In this document: piece after piece, positions 45,907 through 54,381 of the stretch
Position numbering within the stretch: the first letter of the stretch is position 1
How the letters are laid out: each line of letters starts with the position of its first letter
Assembly (NCBI GenBank): GCA_965226095.1
Contig: OZ245336.1
Location: forward strand, 620,001 to 684,000
Reading direction: 5' to 3'
DNA: 64,000 bases
Source: JANQSP01 sp965226095
GTDB lineage: Bacteria > Bdellovibrionota > Bdellovibrionia > Bdellovibrionales > UBA1609
The notes under the pieces: model-generated
What the model was told of the DNA's origin: nothing
The model's input: only the letters and a program-made list of their open reading frames with translations
The model's database searches: none
Position numbers and translations under genes: made by a program

Positions 45907-46022
45907 GTCATCCCTGTATAACTGAAAGCTCTCTAAGAGTTTTCAGTTCCGTGAAAACGGAAATCCAGTGGACTGGATGCCTGTAATAACTGAAAGCTCT
46001 CTAAGAGCTTTCAGGGCATGAC
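45907..46022. repeat. compound palindromic repeat, 116 bp
   Basis: It has GTCATCCCTG and CAGGGCATGAC as inverted ends. Inside are two copies of a hairpin, ctgaaagctctctaagag followed by ...ttttcag or ...ctttcag, around a core aaatccagtggactggat. It looks like a GTCAT element into which a second hairpin family has been copied twice. It lies between the protease-Sel1 pair and ggt; no gene is seen in 45780-46085. Confidence 0.75.
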
Positions 46023-46085
46023 AATAAATGAAGAATTGTAAATGAGTATTTGTCCGGATAGTGAAAGAAGGTGTATATTTAACAA

Positions 46086-47759
46086 ATGTTTTGTCGTTTT
46101 GTAGTTGTATTTTTATATATCTTTTTTTCTCTACAGGTTCAGGCGCAATCTGTTCAATCAAAACAAGTTATCGTGTCCGGTCCTTCCTCTTATTTGGTGG
46201 AGACAGTACAGGATATTTACAAAGAAGGTGGCAATATTTTTGATGCCGCAGTAGCTGGAGCTTTTAGCTTAAGTGTAACACATCCGTATTTTGTGTCTTT
46301 AGCCTGCGGTGGTTTTGCCATATTAAAAATTGATTCCAATGTTCAGGCATTGGATTTTCGGGAAACAGCTCCTTCTCAAATGAAAGAAAGTTTCTATGTG
46401 CAGTCCGGTTTTTCTTCCCAGAGAGAAGGTACAGCTGTTGGAGTACCTGGTTTTGTGGCTGGTTTGTCAGCTATTCATAAAAAATATGGCTCTCTTAAAT
46501 GGTCTCGCCTATTACAACCAGCGATCAAGTTGGCTAAAAAGGGATTTATTGTGTCTGGGCAGTGGCATAGAAAAAGCAAAAAATATAAAGATGAGTTTAA
46601 CTCAGTCGGTAAAAAAATATTTTTTCATTCCAATGGACATGCTTATCTCCCAGGTGAAACATTAAGGCAACCTCTTTTGGCGAAAGCTTTAAAGCTGATT
46701 TCTCAAAAAAATAAAAAAGTTTTTTATAAAAGATATATTGGGAAAGATATTATTCAAGCGGTCAACAAACACAAAGGTGTGATGACAGAGGAGGATTTAA
46801 AGGCATACCAGGTGCGGTGGCTCAAGCCCTTATCTTTTTCTTTTAATGGCTATGATATATATAGTATGCCTTTGCCCAGTTCAGGTGGAATTATCTTATC
46901 CCGTCTTTTTAAGTTGGTGCAGTTTACAAAAATGAATGCACAGCCACTGTATAGTCTCAATGAGTGGCATTTGTTAGGGGAAATTTTAAATTTGTCCTTT
47001 CGACCCAGAAGTCAAATGGGGGATTTATCTGAACCAACAGGGTATTTGAAACAATGGTTATCTGATAAACAACTAGAAAAACAAGCGAAAAAAATTTCCT
47101 TAAAGAAAGCAAAAACTTGGTCATCTGTGAAAGATACCATATCCTTTGATAAAAAAGATTATAAAGAATCTCGTGAGACCACACATTTTTCATTGATGGA
47201 TGATAAGGGGCAGGCGGTATCCATGACTCTCACTCTCAATGGTAACTTTGGTTCTTTTGTAGTGAGTGAAAAATACGGAATTGTTTTAAACAATCAACTG
47301 GATGATTTTAATACTCAGCCAGGAAAATCTAATCAATTTGGTTTGATTCAGGGGATGAATAATAAAGTAAAAGGGGGCAGAAGGCCTTTAAGTTCCATGA
47401 CTCCGGTGGTGGTGGCAAAAAAAGGTAAAACAGTTATGGTTGCGGGTGGATCTGGTGGACCTATGATTATCAGTTCTGTGTTTCAGGTTTTATATCGTTA
47501 TTTAATAAATAATTTGAGCTTGGATTTAGCGGTGCAGGCTCCTCGTATGCATCATCAGTTTTTACCTAACAATTTATATTTTGAGAAAAATCGTTTTTCT
47601 CCACTGATATTGAATATTTTACAAAAAAAGGGGCATCAATTAAAAGAACGTCACTCTATTGGTAAAGTGTATGCAGTGGCCAGGGGAAAACAGGAAAATG
47701 CAGGCTTGTTGGAAGGATCTTTTGATGCTCGTGGAGAAGGTTCAGCGGGCGGTTTATAA
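46086..47759 (+). CDS. ggt: gamma-glutamyltransferase
   Basis: A 557-residue periplasmic enzyme that transfers or hydrolyses the gamma-glutamyl group of glutathione and related peptides. A signal peptide is seen (1-20). The proenzyme cleaves itself before a threonine; the nucleophile is in ESRETTHFSLMDDKGQAVSM. Other family blocks are GGNIFDAAVAGAFSLSVTHP, GFAILK, NQLDDFNT, PLSSMTPVVV and MVAGGSGGPMI. It could supply amino acids from scavenged glutathione. It is followed after 59 bp by a membrane-anchored gene. Confidence 0.9.
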   Translation: MFCRFVVVFLYIFFSLQVQAQSVQSKQVIVSGPSSYLVETVQDIYKEGGNIFDAAVAGAFSLSVTHPYFVSLACGGFAILKIDSNVQALDFRETAPSQMKESFYVQSGFSSQREGTAVGVPGFVAGLSAIHKKYGSLKWSRLLQPAIKLAKKGFIVSGQWHRKSKKYKDEFNSVGKKIFFHSNGHAYLPGETLRQPLLAKALKLISQKNKKVFYKRYIGKDIIQAVNKHKGVMTEEDLKAYQVRWLKPLSFSFNGYDIYSMPLPSSGGIILSRLFKLVQFTKMNAQPLYSLNEWHLLGEILNLSFRPRSQMGDLSEPTGYLKQWLSDKQLEKQAKKISLKKAKTWSSVKDTISFDKKDYKESRETTHFSLMDDKGQAVSMTLTLNGNFGSFVVSEKYGIVLNNQLDDFNTQPGKSNQFGLIQGMNNKVKGGRRPLSSMTPVVVAKKGKTVMVAGGSGGPMIISSVFQVLYRYLINNLSLDLAVQAPRMHHQFLPNNLYFEKNRFSPLILNILQKKGHQLKERHSIGKVYAVARGKQENAGLLEGSFDARGEGSAGGL

Positions 47760-47818
47760 GCTTTGATATATCATAATAAGTGTTTAAGTTGAGGATTTCA
47801 TTTCCCGATAAGAAATAT

Positions 47819-48517
47819 ATGTCTGTTGATGAAAAAAAACATCGTCGTTATCGTAAAAAAAGAGTAGGAGAAATCAATAACTCTGAAGGAAAATCTGTTC
47901 ACCCTGAGAATCTCAAAAATTCAAGTGTGAAATCCAGTAAAAAATATTTTACAATCTTATTGTTTTTATCTATGTCTGTAGGCGGTATTTATTTTTATAA
48001 AAATTTAAAACCTTCCAAAATAAAAACATCATCTGACTTGGATCAGGAGCCTACGGAGTTGGTAAAGGAAAGTGTCAATAAGAGAGCTATGGATCTAAAG
48101 GTGGAAAAGGCTATACAGGTTCAGGATGTTTTACAGGAACGAAACAATAAACCGATCAAGGATGTGGATATGGCTCAACCAGATGTACCGGCTGTGGATC
48201 TGGGTGTGGTATTTTCCAATAACCCTGATATGAAAAATATTGTGAAAGAAGTCGAAAAACATCCTTTTAAAAATGATATGTATGAAGATCCTTCTAATGA
48301 AATTCGTCGCCAGATAGCACATAGTGATTGGCTGGAACAGCATCTTAAGGAAAAAAATGAGAAGGAAAGAAAAGAATTTTTAGAAAAATTTGTTAAGACA
48401 GTTGAGGAGCAGGGTTATACTGTGGAAATTACGGGAGATATGCAGGCCATTATTCATCCTGTTGAGGAAGAAGAAAAAACAGAAGAGTTTGAAGATATTG
48501 AGATTGATTTGAAGTAG
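47819..48517 (+). CDS. membrane-anchored protein of unknown function
   Basis: A 232-residue protein with a very basic cytoplasmic N-terminus (KKHRRYRKKR), one membrane segment (about residues 43-60) and an extracytoplasmic part rich in Lys, Glu and Asp. It is predicted helical near IRRQIAHSDWLEQHLKEKNE and ends in an acidic tail. ATG 47819 is chosen; a GTG at 47780 would add 13 residues, and neither has a strong ribosome binding site. It resembles in layout periplasmic scaffold proteins of deltaproteobacteria, but no family was recognised. Confidence 0.55.
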   Translation: MSVDEKKHRRYRKKRVGEINNSEGKSVHPENLKNSSVKSSKKYFTILLFLSMSVGGIYFYKNLKPSKIKTSSDLDQEPTELVKESVNKRAMDLKVEKAIQVQDVLQERNNKPIKDVDMAQPDVPAVDLGVVFSNNPDMKNIVKEVEKHPFKNDMYEDPSNEIRRQIAHSDWLEQHLKEKNEKERKEFLEKFVKTVEEQGYTVEITGDMQAIIHPVEEEEKTEEFEDIEIDLK

Positions 48518-48583
48518 GAAAGAGATTGTTTTATTAGAATTAATAGATGTATTTTTTACATGTATCTATTTGTCAGTAGGTTC

Positions 48584-49447
48584 TCAACAAATTGTTTTTA
48601 GAATAAAAGTATTCAGTTCTGTTATAATTTTTTTGAATTGTTTATGTAAGTTTATTTCTCTCATTATAAGTCTGTTTTTCTTCCCATATTGTTCCCAACG
48701 CTTTTCAAATTGTTCATAATCAGATTTATCAAATTTAATAGGGAATTTCTTCTCTACTCCTTTATGTTTAAAAACTTGATCAATAGTTTTTTTTAGTTGA
48801 GTAGTTTTTAAGATGTTAGAATCTCGACTCATTAAAATTAAATCGTGAAAGTCTCTCATTCGGCTATTTATTTTTCCGTTTAAAATAACAGCTACCAACT
48901 TCTCTGCAAAAATAAATTCAGGAGGATATGCTTTAATGGAAACTTTATTTTCAAAAAATGGTTCTGACTTATACCTTAATAGGGGCACAGCTAAAGTTTT
49001 GGCTTTTACTATATCGCCCACACCAAGATCAATTTGCAGATTGTCCTGTAATGTACCTTCAATATGTTTGATTTTTAATGTTATACGAAATCCAGGTTGA
49101 GGCATATGTGGATGTTCTAGAAGTTCAACCTTAAAAACATTTATACGAAAGTTATCTTTTATATTTACAGAACAAATACTTCGAAAAATCTTTTTTATAA
49201 TAGGTATTTCAGCGTTTAATTGTGTAAAAAGGAAATCCAGGTCTTTGGTTTCTCTACCCAGTTTAATATAGTAGTTGAGCAAATAGCCACCTTTAAAAAT
49301 AAGTTGTTCTTTAAACTTTGATTGAGCAAGGCGAGCAAGAAAACGTTCAAGGTAAAGTTTTTTTAGCAACTCATTAACACTTTTATTTTGCTCATTAGCT
49401 AAGTTTCTCAAGCGATCTTTTATTGCATGTTCCGATAGTATCTTCAT
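48584..49447 (-). CDS. AbiEii-type nucleotidyltransferase toxin
   Basis: A 287-residue member of the AbiEii/MenT-like toxin family. FKGGYLLNYYIKLGRETKDLDFLF contains the nucleotidyltransferase signature (GG...TKDLDF with Lys and two acidic residues). Middle blocks EFIFAEKLVAVI and SRMRDFHDLILM match the family. Such toxins block growth by nucleotidyl transfer, in known cases to tRNA, and form type IV systems that also act against phages. It overlaps the antitoxin gene by four bases. It lies near two tRNA genes. Confidence 0.88.
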   Translation of the reverse strand: MKILSEHAIKDRLRNLANEQNKSVNELLKKLYLERFLARLAQSKFKEQLIFKGGYLLNYYIKLGRETKDLDFLFTQLNAEIPIIKKIFRSICSVNIKDNFRINVFKVELLEHPHMPQPGFRITLKIKHIEGTLQDNLQIDLGVGDIVKAKTLAVPLLRYKSEPFFENKVSIKAYPPEFIFAEKLVAVILNGKINSRMRDFHDLILMSRDSNILKTTQLKKTIDQVFKHKGVEKKFPIKFDKSDYEQFEKRWEQYGKKNRLIMREINLHKQFKKIITELNTFILKTIC

Positions 49448-50049
49448 GTTGTTGTAACCACTTCAAGGTAGGGAATAATATTTGTTCTCAGTTGCTTTGA
49501 ATAATCAATAAGTTTATTAATATTCACTCGTCTTTTTCCTGATTTAAAGGCTTCTTTAAGGGCTTTAATAGCGGTTTCCCTGTCCGTCATCTTAAATGCA
49601 TCAACCAGTACCCGCTCCGGTTCATAAATAGGAACTCTAACATTACCTAGTTTGATAGAAGAAAGCCCTATACTATGGTTTCGGGTATGAATAACTCTTA
49701 CAATAGATCTGGACCCCAGAGAAGTACTATGTGGAATAGCAATCCAATGCTCTCTAGGTATTTCATCAGTCAGATCATAAATATCCAGAGCAGATATTCC
49801 TGTGATCACTCCATTGGGAATACTGAGAACAGCATAGACAAGATCTTCCCATTTAAAATCAATATCAGGAGGGTTTTGAATATTAGAATACAGACCTCGC
49901 CCCACTCTTTTAATGAGTCCTTTTTTTTCATAGTAGCGAAGAAGACCTGGAGGATGTCCATTCTCCCGAAAGTCTTTTGAACTTATCAGATCTTTTTTAA
50001 GCAGTTTCTGAACAGGAACTGGTGGTTTTTTTTGTGTAACTTTTCTCAT
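49444..50049 (-). CDS. AbiEi-family antitoxin
   Basis: A 201-residue protein with an N-terminal winged-helix region (LLRYYEKKGLIKRVGRGLY) and the AbiEi domain (ITGISALDIYDLTDEIP, then VPIYEPERVLVDAFK). AbiEi antitoxins bind their own promoter and counter AbiEii without necessarily binding the toxin. It is the first gene of the pair. Confidence 0.87.
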   Translation of the reverse strand: MRKVTQKKPPVPVQKLLKKDLISSKDFRENGHPPGLLRYYEKKGLIKRVGRGLYSNIQNPPDIDFKWEDLVYAVLSIPNGVITGISALDIYDLTDEIPREHWIAIPHSTSLGSRSIVRVIHTRNHSIGLSSIKLGNVRVPIYEPERVLVDAFKMTDRETAIKALKEAFKSGKRRVNINKLIDYSKQLRTNIIPYLEVVTTT

Positions 50050-50140
50050 ATCTACAATATATCAAATAAATCCATTTATATCAAGTGGATTTATTTAATA
50101 AATACAAAAAAACTTCTCAAAAAATTGCTCTATTGAAGTT

Positions 50141-50154
50141 TTCGCAGGAATGAC
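50141..50154. repeat. half copy of dispersed palindromic repeat
   Basis: TTCGCAGGAATGAC is the right arm of the GTCAT-type element. It lies in the gap between the AbiEi gene and tRNA-Arg. Confidence 0.4.
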
Positions 50155-50185
50155 GATGGATGTAGTAGGATTTTTTTATAAAAAG

Positions 50186-50259
50186 CGCGCCCGGAAGGAT
50201 TCGAACCTCCGACCCCCTGATCCGTAGTCAGGTACTCTATCCAGCTAAGCTACGGGCGC
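50186..50259 (-). tRNA. tRNA-Arg (anticodon ACG)
   Basis: The minus strand gives acceptor GCGCCCG pairing with CGGGCGC, a D arm, the anticodon stem CCTGA/TCAGG with loop CTACGGA (ACG anticodon), and the T arm with TTCGAAT. CCA is not encoded. The ACG anticodon becomes ICG after deamination and reads CGU, CGC and CGA. Confidence 0.95.
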
Positions 50260-50377
50260 CAAAGGGAATACTAGCATTTTTTTTATAGTATGAAAAATCA
50301 AAAAATCTGATTGTTTTTCAATCCTTGTTTTATGATTCTGTCTGTGGCAGTCTGTACCCTGGCATATATATATAATT

Positions 50378-50467
50378 GGAGGGGTGGGTGAGTGGCTGAA
50401 ACCAGTTGTTTGCTAAACAACCGTATGGGGATAAACCATACCGAGGGTTCGAATCCCTCCCCCTCCG
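50378..50467 (+). tRNA. tRNA-Ser (anticodon GCT)
   Basis: A 90-nt class II tRNA. Acceptor GGAGGGG pairs with CCCCTCC, the anticodon stem GTTGT/ACAAC holds loop TTGCTAA (anticodon GCT, serine codons AGC and AGU), a long variable arm (GTATGGGG...CCATAC) follows, then the T arm GAGGGTTCGAATCCCTC. CCA is not encoded. Only one base separates it from the following dihydrouridine synthase start. Confidence 0.95.
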
Positions 50468-50468
50468 C

Positions 50469-51470
50469 ATGATAAAAATGGAATTACTGAAAGAATTATT
50501 TAAATATCCGTTTTTACTGGCCCCTATGGCTGGTGTGACGGATTCCCCTTTTCGATCTTTTATGAAAGAAATGGGTTGTGGAATTGTTACAACGGAACTG
50601 ATTTCTGCCAAGTCTTTACAAGCCAATAATGAAAAAAGTAAAAAGTTGATGCACTTTTGTGAACACCAAAAGCCGGTTGGTGTGCAACTGTTTGGTGAAG
50701 AACTGGAGCCTTTATCTTATGCCGCCAGTGTTGCTGAGCAAGCTGGAGCAGACTTTATTGATTTGAATTGTGGCTGTCCTGTTTCAAAAATTGTTAAAAA
50801 AGGTGCAGGGTCTGCTGTTTTAAAGGATCTGAAGTTTTTAGCAAAAATTCTTCAAACACTAAAGAAAGCAGTGTCTATCCCTGTTTCCGTTAAGGTCAGA
50901 ACGGGATGGGATGAGCACACCCGTAACTCTATTGAAGTGGCTCATATTGCTTATCAGGAGGGTATTGTTTGGCTAAGTATTCATGGGCGAACCAGGGCAC
51001 AAGCTTACTCCGGTCAGGCGGATTGGGATTACATCACAGAAGTGAAACAAAATAGTCAGATTCCAATTATTGGCAATGGAGATTTAATTAGTGCAGAAAA
51101 GATCCTGCAATTAAAATCAAAAAGTCAATGTGATGCAATGATGATTGGACGAGGTTGTCTGAAAAACCCCTGGGTTTTTTTAGAAGTGAAACATCAGTTT
51201 GAAACTCAAGGCGATTCAAGCAGTACAATGAAAAAAAACTATATGAATATTTTAAAAAGATTGAGATTTCATCTGGAAAATTTTTATGAGGAAAGAATGT
51301 TTTCATTGCAATATAAAAAATTTTGCGCCTGGTACTCCTCTGGTTTTTCAAAATCCTCTCATTTTCGACAAATGCTTTTTCAAACCAGAGAAAAAAAGGA
51401 TTTGATGGATTTAATAGATAATTACTTTGGTAAAGTGGATGCACAGCTTGAAGCAGGATACGGAATATGA
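50469..51470 (+). CDS. dusB: tRNA-dihydrouridine synthase
   Basis: A 333-residue flavoprotein that reduces specific uridines in the tRNA D-loop. It has the FMN barrel motifs PFLLAPMAGVTDSPFR, DLNCGCPVSKIVKKGAGSA (catalytic Cys), VSVKVRTGWDE, SIHGRTRAQAYSG and MMIGRGCLKNPW. The closest subgroup by motif is DusB. ATG 50469 is chosen, one base after tRNA-Ser; ATG 50478 is an alternative. It is likely cotranscribed with the tRNA. Confidence 0.92.
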   Translation: MIKMELLKELFKYPFLLAPMAGVTDSPFRSFMKEMGCGIVTTELISAKSLQANNEKSKKLMHFCEHQKPVGVQLFGEELEPLSYAASVAEQAGADFIDLNCGCPVSKIVKKGAGSAVLKDLKFLAKILQTLKKAVSIPVSVKVRTGWDEHTRNSIEVAHIAYQEGIVWLSIHGRTRAQAYSGQADWDYITEVKQNSQIPIIGNGDLISAEKILQLKSKSQCDAMMIGRGCLKNPWVFLEVKHQFETQGDSSSTMKKNYMNILKRLRFHLENFYEERMFSLQYKKFCAWYSSGFSKSSHFRQMLFQTREKKDLMDLIDNYFGKVDAQLEAGYGI

Positions 51471-51528
51471 ACCCTCTTTAATGCAAGGTCATGGATAATT
51501 TTTTTATAAATTTAAAAATGAGTGGATT

Positions 51529-52155
51529 ATGAATCACAAGAAAAATAAAAAAGTAAAATTGGCAATTTTAGCTTCCGGGACCGGTAGTCTCTTTGAATCC
51601 ATTGTCATAGCTTGTGAAACAGGACAGATGAATGCAGATGTTGTGTGTTTGATCAGTGATCGTTCAAATGTTCCGGTTTTGGAAAAAGCGGACAAGTACA
51701 ATGTTCCAGTACAAATATTTCAGCAAAAAAAATATTCCTCCATTGAAGAATGGGATGAAACTCTTTGTGATTATCTTCAGCAAAAAAATCCAGATTGGAT
51801 TATACTAGCTGGCTTTTTGAAAAAAATAGAGAAAATGGCATTAGAAAAATTTAAAAACCGTATCATCAATATCCATCCTGCTCTCCTGCCTCGGCATGGA
51901 GGAAAAGGTATGTATGGCCGGCGTGTGCATCAGTTAGTGATAGAGTCTGGAGAAAAAACAACCGGTGTATCCGTACATCTGGTGTCTGAGCAATACGATA
52001 GGGGTCCTATATTGGCGCAAACACCTGTTTCTGTTTCACCGGATGATACAGCAGAATCTTTGGAGGATAAAGTAAAAACGGTGGAGAGAAAATTTTATAT
52101 TTCTGTTTTGCAACAACTTATAACGGGAAAAATAAAAACAAAGGAAATAAGATAG
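51529..52155 (+). CDS. purN: phosphoribosylglycinamide formyltransferase
   Basis: PurN transfers the formyl group of 10-formyltetrahydrofolate to GAR in purine synthesis. Recognisable segments are KLAILASGTGSLFESIV (phosphate loop), LAGFLKKI, INIHPALLPRHGGKGMYG and VSVHLVSEQYDRGPILAQ with the catalytic Asn-His-Asp set. The 208 residues are full length. It is followed two bases later by the DUF368 gene. Confidence 0.93.
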   Translation: MNHKKNKKVKLAILASGTGSLFESIVIACETGQMNADVVCLISDRSNVPVLEKADKYNVPVQIFQQKKYSSIEEWDETLCDYLQQKNPDWIILAGFLKKIEKMALEKFKNRIINIHPALLPRHGGKGMYGRRVHQLVIESGEKTTGVSVHLVSEQYDRGPILAQTPVSVSPDDTAESLEDKVKTVERKFYISVLQQLITGKIKTKEIR

Positions 52156-52157
52156 AA

Positions 52158-53006
52158 ATGAAGATACAAAAACTAATATGGATTTTAAAAGGTTTTATAT
52201 TAGGTTGGGGAATGGTTGTTCCTGGTCTGTCTGTAGGGACCTTGGCTTTGGTGATGAATGTTTATGAAAAAATTATATTTTCTGTTACAAGTTTTTTTTC
52301 ATTTTTTAAACAGGCAAACAAAAAAAGCGTCCATGAGGAAGGTAAAAAAGAAAACGTTGTTTTTTTATTATGTCTTGTTGTTGGAATCTTATTAGCTGTT
52401 TTTTCAGGTTCTAAAATTATTACTCCTCTCTTGGAGTATTTTCCATTGGAAATTTATTCCTTATTTACTGGTTTAATCCTGGCTTGTTTGCCACTACTCA
52501 TCAGGCATATACAAAAAAATATCAAATCTTTATTGATTATTATTCTCACTACTTTTGCATTTACTTTGTTTTTGCAAATGACCAGAGGTTTCTCTCAGTC
52601 CATGCAACCTTCACTGGCTTGGATTTTTCTATCTGGTTTTTTAGCTTGTTTCTCTGCCTTACTTCCTGGTATTTCCGGTTCTTCTATGTTGGTCATAATG
52701 GGAGTTTATCATTTTCTTTTAAAAGCGGTCTCTGAAGGAATGTGGTCCGTTCTCACTCTGTGTGTATTCAGTGGTCTCCCAGCTTTATTTTTAGCGTTTT
52801 TTTCCATGAGATTTTTGTTACAAAACAAGAAATCACTGACATTTTGTGTTTTACTTGGTCTCATTCTGGGAAGTTTGCCGATTGTTTTTCCTGTGGAGCA
52901 GTGGCAATCTTCTCCGATGTTATTGGATAAAGCGAGAGCCTTGATCTTTATTGTACTTGGCTTTAGTGTGTTATTTTTTACAGAGAGAAAGAAATTGAGT
53001 AAATGA
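52158..53006 (+). CDS. DUF368 membrane protein (PopT-type polyprenyl-phosphate transporter)
   Basis: A 282-residue protein with about eight membrane segments. The first motif, ILGWGMVVPGLSVGTLALVM, and a second inverted-repeat motif, SALLPGISGSSMLVIMGVYH, are typical of DUF368. Members of this family have been shown to return undecaprenyl phosphate across the inner membrane for reuse. That would support the lipid I/II cycle begun by MraY in this window. It overlaps no other gene but follows purN by two bases. Confidence 0.85.
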   Translation: MKIQKLIWILKGFILGWGMVVPGLSVGTLALVMNVYEKIIFSVTSFFSFFKQANKKSVHEEGKKENVVFLLCLVVGILLAVFSGSKIITPLLEYFPLEIYSLFTGLILACLPLLIRHIQKNIKSLLIIILTTFAFTLFLQMTRGFSQSMQPSLAWIFLSGFLACFSALLPGISGSSMLVIMGVYHFLLKAVSEGMWSVLTLCVFSGLPALFLAFFSMRFLLQNKKSLTFCVLLGLILGSLPIVFPVEQWQSSPMLLDKARALIFIVLGFSVLFFTERKKLSK

Positions 53007-53029
53007 TTTTTTATGTCTACAATACGCAC

Positions 53030-54331
53030 ATGAAAGTGTTTTGGATATTTTTTTTCTTTTTATTCTCCAATGGCTTAATAGCGGATAATGTTTCTCAAAA
53101 AGAGAATAATGATTTGACTCGGAAAGTAGTGCAAAATAAAAGTAATGACAAACAATCCAGTCAAAAGGATGTAAAAACGGGTATGAATACAGAGAAATTG
53201 GAAAAAGCCACTTTTGCAGGGGGCTGTTTTTGGTGTGTGGAATCTTTTTTTGAATCCATAGAAGGTGTGAAAGATGCTGTTTCCGGCTATGCCGGTGGAG
53301 CAAAGGATCAAGCCATTTATACAGAAGTCTCTTCTGGTAAAACGGGGCATGTGGAAGTAGTTCAAATCACTTTTGATCCTGCAAAAGTTAGTTATACTGT
53401 ATTATTGGATGCTTATTGGAAAAATATCAATCCTACAGACAGTGGTGGGCAGTTTGTAGATAGAGGTAAACAATATCGTCCCATGATTTTTTATCATAAT
53501 GATGTGCAAAAAAAACAGGCAGAGTTATCCAAAAAAGCTTTGTCTAAGAGCGGAGTGTTTCAAGAAGCCATCACTGTGGATATTGTACCTTTTTCCACTT
53601 TTTTTCAGGCAGAGGACTATCATCAGAATTATTATAAAAAAAATCCTGTTCGTTATTGGTTATATACTTCTCAATCCGGCAGAAAATCTTTTTTGAAAGA
53701 AAAATGGGAGAAACAAAAAAAATTATCTGCTGAAGTTTCTTCTTGCTCAGTTAACACACCTGCCAACTCGGCTGTTATATCGACTTCCAAGGAAGAATCA
53801 GGTCCTTCCTGTCAATATAAAAGTCAGAAAATAACTGAGGATCAAAATAATCTATCAGCTCAGAAAACAAAAAAATATAAAAAACCGGACGACAAAACTC
53901 TTCGCGCTACTCTGACACCCCTACAGTATAAAGTGACTCAAAAAGCTGACACAGAGGCGCCTTTTAAAAATAAATATTGGGATCATAAAGAGCCTGGTAT
54001 TTATGTGGATGTTGTGACAGGTAAACCTTTATTCAGTTCTTTGGATAAATACGATTCCAAAACAGGATGGCCCTCTTTTACACAGCCATTGGTGGAAACT
54101 CACATTGCAACTAAGGAAGACAACAGTTTATTTCTTGGTAAGCGAACGGAGGTTCGATCCAAATATGGAGATTCTCATTTAGGACATGTATTTGATGATG
54201 GTCCGTCCCCTACCGGTAAACGATACTGTATTAATTCAGCGGCCTTGCATTTTGTTTCAGTAGAAAAGCTGAAAGAGGAAGGCTATAGCCAATTTGAAAA
54301 ATTATTTGAGAAACCTGATAAAGCGAAATAA
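53030..54331 (+). CDS. msrAB: secreted MsrA-MsrB methionine sulfoxide reductase fusion
   Basis: A 433-residue bifunctional enzyme. A signal peptide (1-18) places it in the periplasm. The MsrA domain (about 55-215) has FAGGCFWCVESFF with the catalytic Cys and SGYAGG; it reduces methionine-S-sulfoxide. A Lys/Ser linker follows. The MsrB domain (about 295-425) has FSSLDKYDSKTGWPSFTQP, DSHLGHVFDDGPSPTG and RYCINSAAL with the catalytic Cys, for the R-sulfoxide; the zinc-binding CxxC pairs of some MsrB are absent. ATG 53030 is chosen since it gives the signal peptide; an ATG at 53003 overlaps the previous gene. Confidence 0.93.
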   Translation: MKVFWIFFFFLFSNGLIADNVSQKENNDLTRKVVQNKSNDKQSSQKDVKTGMNTEKLEKATFAGGCFWCVESFFESIEGVKDAVSGYAGGAKDQAIYTEVSSGKTGHVEVVQITFDPAKVSYTVLLDAYWKNINPTDSGGQFVDRGKQYRPMIFYHNDVQKKQAELSKKALSKSGVFQEAITVDIVPFSTFFQAEDYHQNYYKKNPVRYWLYTSQSGRKSFLKEKWEKQKKLSAEVSSCSVNTPANSAVISTSKEESGPSCQYKSQKITEDQNNLSAQKTKKYKKPDDKTLRATLTPLQYKVTQKADTEAPFKNKYWDHKEPGIYVDVVTGKPLFSSLDKYDSKTGWPSFTQPLVETHIATKEDNSLFLGKRTEVRSKYGDSHLGHVFDDGPSPTGKRYCINSAALHFVSVEKLKEEGYSQFEKLFEKPDKAK

Positions 54332-54381
54332 CTACACAACTGTTTTTAAAAAGATATAATAATCGATAAAAAGGAAACATT

